Shown piece after piece: positions 56,593-64,000 of a stretch of 64,000 nt of DNA. The notes below the pieces were generated by a model. The model ran no database searches, was not told where the DNA came from, and saw nothing but the letters and a program-made list of their open reading frames with translations. Where the stretch lies: NCBI RefSeq assembly GCF_947179165.1, contig NC_077242.1, positions 45,339,097 through 45,403,096 of the forward strand. The letters run 5' to 3'. The DNA is from Solanum dulcamara. Its lineage: Eukaryota > Streptophyta > Magnoliopsida > Solanales > Solanaceae. The translations under genes and the position numbers were made by a program. Within the stretch, counting starts at the first letter, position 1. Each line of letters opens with the position of its first letter.

Positions 56593-59500
56593 TTTTATAA
56601 TCCAATTTCTCAAGTCATGATGGTACCTACTAACACCTACCTGCATGTAAGCCTAACCCTTAACCCTTAGCCCAGAATAAGAGGTAACGGAATACCAAGC
56701 GGAAGATGAACAAATAAAATAGAAGGTAATAGTAATGAGAAGTAAAAGAACAACTGAAATAAAATACAAGGAACCACCCCAATACCTGGCATCAGTAGGT
56801 AATCGAGCATCTAAATCAAAATATGAGTGCAAGGCTTTTATAGATGCAAATATAAGTACAGATGATTTTCGAAAGCAAGTAAGCACTGGTCCTAATCCAA
56901 CATAGATAGAAATTAGCAACTTCGAATGGCAGGACCTTACCAAATCTCTACATTAAGATGCTCCACACCAATCCAAATCAACAACGATAACCTATACTAT
57001 GATCTGCAGGGGTCATAAGTGTAGTATGAGTCCCAAAGGAATGATACTTAGTAGGCATAGGCCGACTGAGCTCTACAGATAAAACAAGTATAAATCACAA
57101 GTAATTGGGTAAATATAGCATAAGTAAGCAATAAGATCTAATACAAGATAAGGCTAGAAATGATAGTAAAGAGTTGGAATATATATATAAATAAATGAGA
57201 CATCAAAAGAATGCACTTGCACCTGCAAGCCATAACCTATTTACAGTAAGGAGGCACTAAAGGAGTCAACAACTCAAGGACGGAAGTATTGACTGCTACT
57301 ACTAATCACAAAGCCACCTACGGACTAAACCAACTATAACTAATAAGAAATTACCAACAACAACCCAGGCTAAGAGATCCTGCAACCCAACTACAAATAT
57401 GACAAGGTATAAGTACAGGTATAATCAGATAATAACCGACTGGATGCCTATACCCCCAGAACGTACAAATAATGACAAACATACCCTCAATCCTCATAAA
57501 ACCAGAGGACCAGACCATATAAATATACTGGTGATAGGCAATGTTAATGAATGCAAGTTCGTAGTAAAAACTTGTAGCATTATCGGTGACTCTCAACAAT
57601 CAACAACAAGTATATAGATCTACCTTGGCCCTCATCTTGCCAGTGCGGCCCATGCAACTCCCTCATCCAATTCAATAGTGCACTATCAAAGGGGCCCATA
57701 GGGGATGTAAAAAGTCCATATACACTGCTTGGCCATGAACTAGGCTTCACATAGACATATAGTATCTCTATAGTGGTATCAAAGAGTGAGTGTCCAAGTC
57801 GATGTAGAAAAGGGTGACGCCGCGTTGGTTAATACTTACAAGATAAAGGCATCCCAAATACAGCCATAGTACAAAAAGGGCGATGGTGTGTCGGATATCA
57901 ATAGAAACTGAGCGCATCCTTGATGCCTCTAAACTAAAAGTATAAAATAGAGTACATCCTCGATGCCTTATACAATAAAAACCATTTTATCAAAGTAGTA
58001 CAGGTAGTACGACTCGCGCTAAAAACCAGTTTAAAAGTAGTAAAAGTGTGAGAATGTCCTCTTAAAACAGTAGTGAAAAGCCATAAAGAATTAGAGATTG
58101 TACCATAAAATGAGTGAATATGGTCAATCAATGCAAGCATGCCATTACTAGTATTCAAACAAGGTATACGCAGTATGTATAGTACATCAAGTCAAACCAT
58201 ACTAAGAAGTCTAAGGAACTAACCTGGGATCCAATCACTCCTCGAATATTGCCTCGGGCCCAACAATGAATAATAGATAAAAAAATATCATAAGCCTATC
58301 ACTAAATAAAAGAGAAACAATTGAGAGATGACTCAGAATTAAATAGGGGGAGAAATATCTCTAGGATTGATCGCTTACCCCAAAATATGCCATCTCAGCT
58401 CCAAATGAGCTCAGCTAAGATAAACCTACGGCTATAACGAGCCACAAAGGTCTTCTACACTAGCACTAAGGTATGGTATCCTTAACAAGCCCTACTAGAA
58501 GCTATGCCTAGCTATAAGGGCAATAAACACCTATTAAAGCACCTAAGGCTTAAACCTAGTCTAAGACCATCAATAATAATCCTAAAGGGATAATAATGCT
58601 AAGTCAACACCACTATTCTAGCCTAAAGCTCACTCGGGAAACAAGAAAATGGAATAGGATGAGGAAAACGCTAATCTCAGAAAATACCAGCCTAAATCAC
58701 ATGAAATATATACTAAGCAATATCTACTAAAGCTTAGTCAAGGTGGAAGACCGTAGCCTACCTCAAAACCAATTCCGCATGCTTCAAATCCTTTAATTTA
58801 AGATTTTTACCTCAAATTACCTCCAAATACCTCCAACCTGACAAAATATTGACCACGTTGTCAATACGAACGTTGCAACACCAAATTCACATTTTTCAAA
58901 GATGGACCCAAAATTGAATCTAAAATAGGATTGTAGGACTCACACCGAAAATCTTGAATTAGACTCTGTCAAAAGGTGAATTTGAGCTAAATGAACTCAT
59001 ATTCTAACTTACAACACAATTTAACTCTCAAAAACGAAGGAAACAGGATATGCAATAATTTCATCATTAAAGCTTTAATTCAAGCTTGTGTAGTACTACC
59101 CTTTGGGGAAGAAATTACCTCAAAATATCAATATTCTCGCATCCCCAGAATACTCCATAGCAAACCCACAATCCACACGAGCACCCATAACTTTGAATCA
59201 CCTCAATCAGAGCATTATAACTTAATAAATCAAAACGTCCATTAAAGAGAAGAGTCAAGAGGAGGGAAACAACTAAAACCAATAATACACCTGAAACTAT
59301 GCTTCTCCAGCAAATTTTGATTACAACACTGCGTTCTCCTTGAAAAACCACACAAGATAGCTTTTTGAATCACTCAATTTGGACTTGAAATACTCAAGAA
59401 ATTGTGTTTTGAAAATGTAGGCTGATCACTAATTTTTGGCTCTACATAAAAGAGGGTCTGGTCGCAAAAAGTAAAAATCTGGTTGCTAAAAAGTCATTTT

Positions 59501-60200
59501 CTTTTCTCTAAAGATCTACTTCAAAAAATCAAATTTTTCTATTTTTCAAAGTCTCTGAACGAACCCTCATGATTCATTTGGACCTTACAAAAATAAATGA
59601 GATATACTAACCTACTAAATTCGTCATTCCGGACTAAATGATGCACCAAAATTTTTATCTAAGTTTATCTCGATAAGAAGTGGGTCATACACGCAAGCAT
59701 CATTTCGAGCCAAAATCCATAAGAAGGCTCAAAATGAGATTCAAAGTCTCAGGAACTGCACAAAAGGTCGTTCTAGACGAAACTCAACATTCTGGAGCTA
59801 ATCGTGCTGATGGAATTTTGATCCAAGCACTTTTTCCAAGTATGTTGACCAAAGTCAACCTTAGGCTAAATTTCAAAGGCTAAAATGCCTAATGATCCTA
59901 AACTCGCACCGAATGCCTCGATAAATAAGCCGACCATACTACTAGCCTAATTTGACCACTCTGGAGTTGGTAGAACCGTTAGAATGCCATTTTGAGGTCA
60001 TTTTCCTAAATTTTTACCGAAGCCAGCTATTTAAACTCCAAGAGCTCCAAAATAGGAAAATAGGCATAAAACCCAAACGAACAACCAAGCGACCAAACAA
60101 TTAGTGCCAATAAGTCATTAATGACTTGAGGCCGCTATAGAAAAGCTATGAACCTTTAAAAGATCAAGAAATGGAGAAAATGACCGGGAGGGTCATTACA
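56593..60200 (-). repeat. 5' LTR of the right GyC element
   Basis: The left end TTTATAATCC aligns with TGTCATGATCC of the 20872 copy over 60 bases; the right end is GGGTCATTACA. 3608 bp. The bases after it (ACATG) resemble the interior side of other GyC LTRs (ACATC at 26978 and 53300). Confidence 0.8.
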
Positions 60201-60335
60201 ACATGTCTTTCTGTTTCTTGAAATTTTTGTGTCTAAATGACCATAATGACATTGTGATTCTATTTTTACAACGTGGCAGGTTTTAGAGGATGTTCGGTAT
60301 GTGCCATCATGGCTTAAGAAATTAGGTCGTGACAA
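60201..60335 (+). repeat. Tail of another gypsy-type LTR or internal flank
   Basis: Ends ATTAGGTCGTGACA, a typical terminus of these gypsy LTRs in plus orientation. It could instead be interior sequence of a further GyC unit, since it starts with ACATG right after an LTR end. Unresolved. Confidence 0.4.
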
Positions 60336-60578
60336 GTTAGATCAGCTTCGAGGTAGGCTATGGTCTTCCACCTTAACTAAGCTTTAGTAGATACTAGTTA
60401 GTATATATTTCATGTGATTTAGTTGGTATTTTCTGAGATTCGTGTTCTCCTCATCCTATTCCATTTTTTTTATTTTTCATGTGAGCTTTAGGATAGAATA
60501 GTCCCGTGAAATCCTTAGATTAGGCTATGGGCCTTGGTTGTGGTGTTGCCTTAGCATTATTATCTTTTTCATGATTTT
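60336..60578 (+). repeat. GyC LTR fragment, plus orientation
   Basis: Matches the reverse complement of 58560-58770 (GGTAGGCTATGGTCTTCCACC, CTAAGCTTTAGTAGAT, CATCCTATTCCATTTT). It is interrupted on the right by the LINE poly(T) at 60579. Confidence 0.75.
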
Positions 60579-63500
60579 TTTTCGAGAACAGACCCTACAC
60601 GAGGCTCTCAAGCTATTGAAAATTATTGTTGCAACTACTTAGTATTTGTGGCTCTCCACAAATGCTGTATATTTCTTTGTAGCTCCCTAAAATCTATAGG
60701 ACTAAGGTAATAAGAAACAATAAAACAAACATCCAAACAAGCCTTCTGAATTTCTAAAATTTCTGGAGTTGTTAGAGTTGCAAATTTTTGTCTTCTCAAT
60801 ATATGCCAAGGTGTTGTGAATTCAGCTGCTGTTGGATAGGCCATCAACCTGCAACTCTACATGTAAAGAAGAACAAGCACATATAGTAGTAGTGGAGTTG
60901 TTGCAAGCCTATATGTCAAGCAAGCAAACAAACAAACAAGGCTCCTGCCACATCCTGTATCTGCACAACCAAACAACCAAATAAATAAGCAAAAACTTGT
61001 AGTTTTATGTGTGTTGCAGGCTGCTGAGGTTGTTGTTGGAGGATGATGTTATTGGAAATTATAGCTTGTAGGCTGTTGTGGCTTTGAGTTTGTACTCTTG
61101 CCCTCTCTAGTAAATAGTTTGGTTGCATGGAAGAATTCCACTGTTTGGTAGGGGGTAATTCCATATTTGCTGCATAAACCAAGGAATCTGGAGCTGTTGC
61201 TTGTTGATGGCTTCCAAAACATCTGGAGTTGTTGTTCTTGGTTGTTACTTGTTGTTGGCTTCCAAACAGCCTGCGCTCTCTAAGCTTCAATTCTATTTTG
61301 TTTGCTGTGGTTGCTGGTAGTTTTTGTTGTAGTTGTGTGTTGTTTCTGGTGAGGGCTATAGCTCTCCTTATTGCTTTGTTGAGGGCTCCATCTCTGGAAA
61401 CCTGCACAAACAAACAAGAAAACACACAAGAAAAGCAATGGTGTAGTTCTTAATGTTGTTGATAGTTCCTGATTCATAAGTTTCCATATCTAATTGCTGT
61501 TAAAGTTATTGATGTATAACTGGAAAGCTACAAGTTCAGCTGCTGTACTTCCACTAGAAGAGGTTGAAGTTATATAGAGATGTGTGTTATTAGTTGTGTT
61601 TATTTGGAAATTCAACTAAAGTAGCTATGGTGTTGGCTGCTGCTGATTCTTCCCAAGCTTACAAATGATGTATGCTGTATTGTAACTCCAGGTACCTGCA
61701 AATTCATAAGGACAATCCAACAAAACCAAACACAAACAAATACAAATAGAAAAGGACTTCCCCAGGTTGCTGTGGCTAATGAAGATTTGCTGTGTATTAG
61801 ACCAATTGTTGTGAATGTAATTCCTCTTGTTCTTATTGATGATGAAGCATTCTAGGTTCTCCAAGAGTATGTTGGAAAATGTTGGTGGGGGGATTTGTAT
61901 CTTGCAGGCTAAAAAAAGTCTTTGCAATAGTCTTGCATCTCCAACCAGACTCCTAGGTGTCAATTATTGCATATTACATCTGTTATACCAAACACAAGCA
62001 AGGCTATGCATGTTCTTCTTTCCATATTGCAGGTTATGTTGTAATTGTGAAGGTCTCTTGGTGGTCCAATCTGCAAGGTGGAACTTGTCATTACTAAATT
62101 AAATCAGCTTCTGTGTATGGTCCTCCTCAGTCTGCATATCAGTAGGTTGGTTCCATTGTTTTAGCTCAGCATCATACTTGTCTATCCCAAGCTTAGTCCA
62201 AGTTATCAACTATTACATCTTGCCATTATTGAACCAGGAATTAAACTTGACTGGCCCTCCACTAGTTGGATGACATGGTGCATGTCTACAGGTGCCTACA
62301 CAATAAAAAAAGAACAAGAAAAGGAAGAAAAGTTCTAATCTACTCCTAACCTGTAGAGTTTGTATGGTTATTCTATGAATCCAAACAAGCCTTCTGAATT
62401 TCTGAAATTTTTGGAGTTGTTAGAGTTGTATCTTTTTATATTCTCAATGTATGCCAAGGTATTATGAATTCAGCTACTGTTGGATGGGCCATCAACCTGC
62501 AGCTGTACATGTAAAGAAGAACAAGCACAGATAGTAGCGGTGGAGTTGTTGCAAGCCTATATGTCAAGCAAGCAAACAAACAAACAAGGCTCCTACCACA
62601 TCCTGTATCTGAACAACCAAACAACCAAATAAATAAACAAAAACTTGTAGTTTTATGTGTGTTGCAGGCTACTGAGGTTGTTGTTAAAGGATGATATTGT
62701 TGGAAATTATAGCTTGTAGGCTGTTGTGGCTTTGAGTTTGTACTCTTTCCCTCCCTAGTAAATGGTTTGGTTGCATGGAAGAATTCCACTATTTGGCAGG
62801 GGGTAGTTCCATATTTGCTGCATAAACCTAAGAATCTGGAGCTGTTGCTTGTTGATGGCTTCCAAAACATCTGGAGTTGTTGTTGTTGGTTGTTACTTGT
62901 TGTTGGCTTCCAAACAGCCTGCGTTATCTAAGCTTCAATTCTATTTTGTTTGCTGTGGTTGCTGGTAGTTTTTGTTGTAGTTGTGTGTTGTTTCGGGTGA
63001 GGGCTATAGCTCCCCTTATTGCTTTGTTGAGGGCTCCATCTCTGGAAACCTGCACAAACAAATAAGAAAACACATAAGAAAAGCAATGGTGTAGTTCTTA
63101 ATGTTGTTCATAGTTTCTTATTCATGAGTTTCCATATCTAATTGCTGTTAAAGTTGTTGATGTATAACTGGAAAGCTACAAGTTCAGCTATTGTACTTCC
63201 ACTAGAAGAGGTTGAAGTTATATAGAGATATGTGTTATTAGTTGTGTTTATTTGGAAATTCAACTGAAGAAGCTATGGTGTTAGCTGCTGCTGATTCTTC
63301 CCAAGCTTACAAATGGTGTATGTTGTATTGTAACTCCAGGTACCTACAAATTCATAAGGATAATCCAACAAAACCAAACACAAATAAATACAAACAGAAA
63401 AGGACTTCCCCAGATTTTGTATGGTTATTCTATGAATCCAAACAAGCCTTCTGAATTTCTAAAATTTCTAGAATTGTTGGAGTTGCATCTTTTTGTCTTC

Positions 63501-64000
63501 TTAATGTATGCCAAGGTGTTGTGAATTCAGCTGCTATTGGATGGGCCATCAACGTGCAACTACACATGTAAAGAAGAACAAGCACAGATAGTAGTAGTGG
63601 AGTTGTTGCAAGCCTATTTTGTCAAGCAAGCAAACAAACAAACAAGGCTCTTGCCACATCGTGTATCTGAACAACCAAACAACTAAATAAATAAACAAAA
63701 ACTTGTAGTTTTATGTGTGTTGCAGGCTGCTGAGGTTGTTGTTAGAGGATGATATTGTTGGAAATTATAGCTTGTAGGCTGTTGTGGCTTTGAGTTTGTA
63801 CTCTTGCTCTCCCTAGTAAATGGTTTGGTTGCATGGAAGAATTCCACTGTTTGGAAGGGGGTAGTTCTATATTTGCTGCATAAACCAAGGAATCTGGAGC
63901 TGTTGCTTGTTGATGGCTTCCAAAACATCTGGAGTTGTTGTTGTTGGTTGTTACTTGTTGTTGGCTTCCAAACAGCCTGTGTTCTCTAAGCTTCAATTCC
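60579..64000 (-). mobile_element. LINE 3' region with large tandem units, runs off the window
   Basis: The plus-strand T8 at 60579-60587 followed by CGAGAACAGACCCTACACGA is the reverse of a LINE 3' end, the same terminus as the LINE at 23219. The rest is non-coding and built of large direct repeats: unit 1 60733-62380 (1648 bp), unit 2 62381-63437 (1057 bp) and unit 3 63438 onward. Coding sequence, if any, lies beyond base 64000. That the whole array belongs to the LINE 3' UTR is inference from continuity. Confidence 0.6.
60733..64000 (-). repeat. Large tandem repeat, units of about 1.05-1.65 kb
   Basis: CCAAACAAGCCTTCTGAATT marks each start (60733, 62381, 63438). Unit 2 lacks about 590 bp present in unit 1 (about 61767-62357), with the join at CCCCAG. 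Unit 3 continues past the edge. Minus-strand frames of 81-169 codons repeat between units but look like translated low-complexity DNA (TTG/CAA-rich), not a protein family. Confidence 0.88.

Larger units (their letters stand above)
50021..60200 (-). mobile_element. GyC Ty3/gypsy element with both LTRs
   Basis: 3' LTR 50021-53299 (its outer about 0.3 kb lost at the junction with GyB), internal region 53300-56592, 5' LTR 56593-60200. LTRs end GTCATTACA at 53299 and 60200. Parallel stretches of the two LTRs differ at roughly one base in eight by eye, so the insertion is much older than the GyA duplication. The internal region is only 3.3 kb, short for a gypsy gag-pol, so much of pol is missing or unrecognisable. 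Confidence 0.82.

Noticed and set aside
61280..63996. Minus-strand frames of 65-169 codons repeated in the right-end array
   Set aside because: Conserved only because the DNA is tandemly repeated; the content is Q/N/T-rich from CAA/TTG tracts, and frames break between units.

Overview
The window is repeat-rich nuclear DNA of a flowering plant, most likely a Solanaceae species. The evidence is two Au-type tRNA-derived SINEs, plant L1-like LINEs with an RNase H domain, Ty1/copia and Ty3/gypsy LTR elements primed by initiator tRNA-Met, and a plant IST1-like gene with GT-AG introns. The family assignment is inference; the repeat classes are read from the sequence. There is no bacterial-type gene organisation, no CRISPR array and no rRNA or tRNA gene. 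Nearly every open frame longer than 60 codons is a chance frame inside a repeat.

Left end (1-8333). One host gene is recognisable: the first three exons of an IST1-like ESCRT-associated protein on the minus strand (7251-7211, 7116-6984, 1535-1432). Its second intron holds a 4.9 kb Ty1/copia element (1890-about 6802) and an Au SINE (1597-1782). Its third intron holds an antisense LINE reverse-transcriptase relic (1-1130). The copia element itself carries the 3' end of a second copia element (about 3730-4520), which carries a second SINE (4155-4338) with a 19-bp target duplication, and also a LINE tail (5450-5762). Later exons would lie left of base 1.

Middle (8334-28490). Four solo LTRs are nested like Russian dolls, each with a 5-bp target duplication (one imperfect): GyB minus 8334-19280; inside it GyB plus 9092-14541 and GyA plus 15763-19128; and inside the GyB plus copy GyA minus 9347-12691. 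Then comes a Mutator-type MITE with 9-bp target duplications (19597-20546). After it lies a minus-strand Ty3/gypsy element (GyC): its 3' LTR 20872-26977 is split by a LINE (about 23219-26073), and its pol remnant occupies 26973-28490.

Right half (28491-64000). A GyB LTR (28491-29055, resuming 47263-50020) is split by a tandem LTR-INT-LTR-INT array of GyA (29056-44863, period about 8.05 kb) plus a truncated third GyA LTR (44864-47262). It is split again by a minus-strand GyB solo LTR (47667-49851, TSD TGTTT). A second GyC element follows on the minus strand (50021-60200; LTRs of 3.3 and 3.6 kb, decayed gag with zinc knuckles). The window ends in another antisense LINE whose 3' region is expanded as large tandem units (60579-64000).

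GyA, GyB and GyC are labels used only here. GyA LTRs are about 3.4 kb (TGTTACACC...GTCGTGACA). GyB LTRs are about 2.1 kb (TGTAAGACC...GTCATGACA). GyC LTRs are about 3.3-3.6 kb (TGTAATAACC...ATCATGACA). The only likely working gene is the IST1-like gene; the rest is transposon sedimentation. The most unusual signals are paired hairpins with compensatory changes conserved among GyA LTRs.
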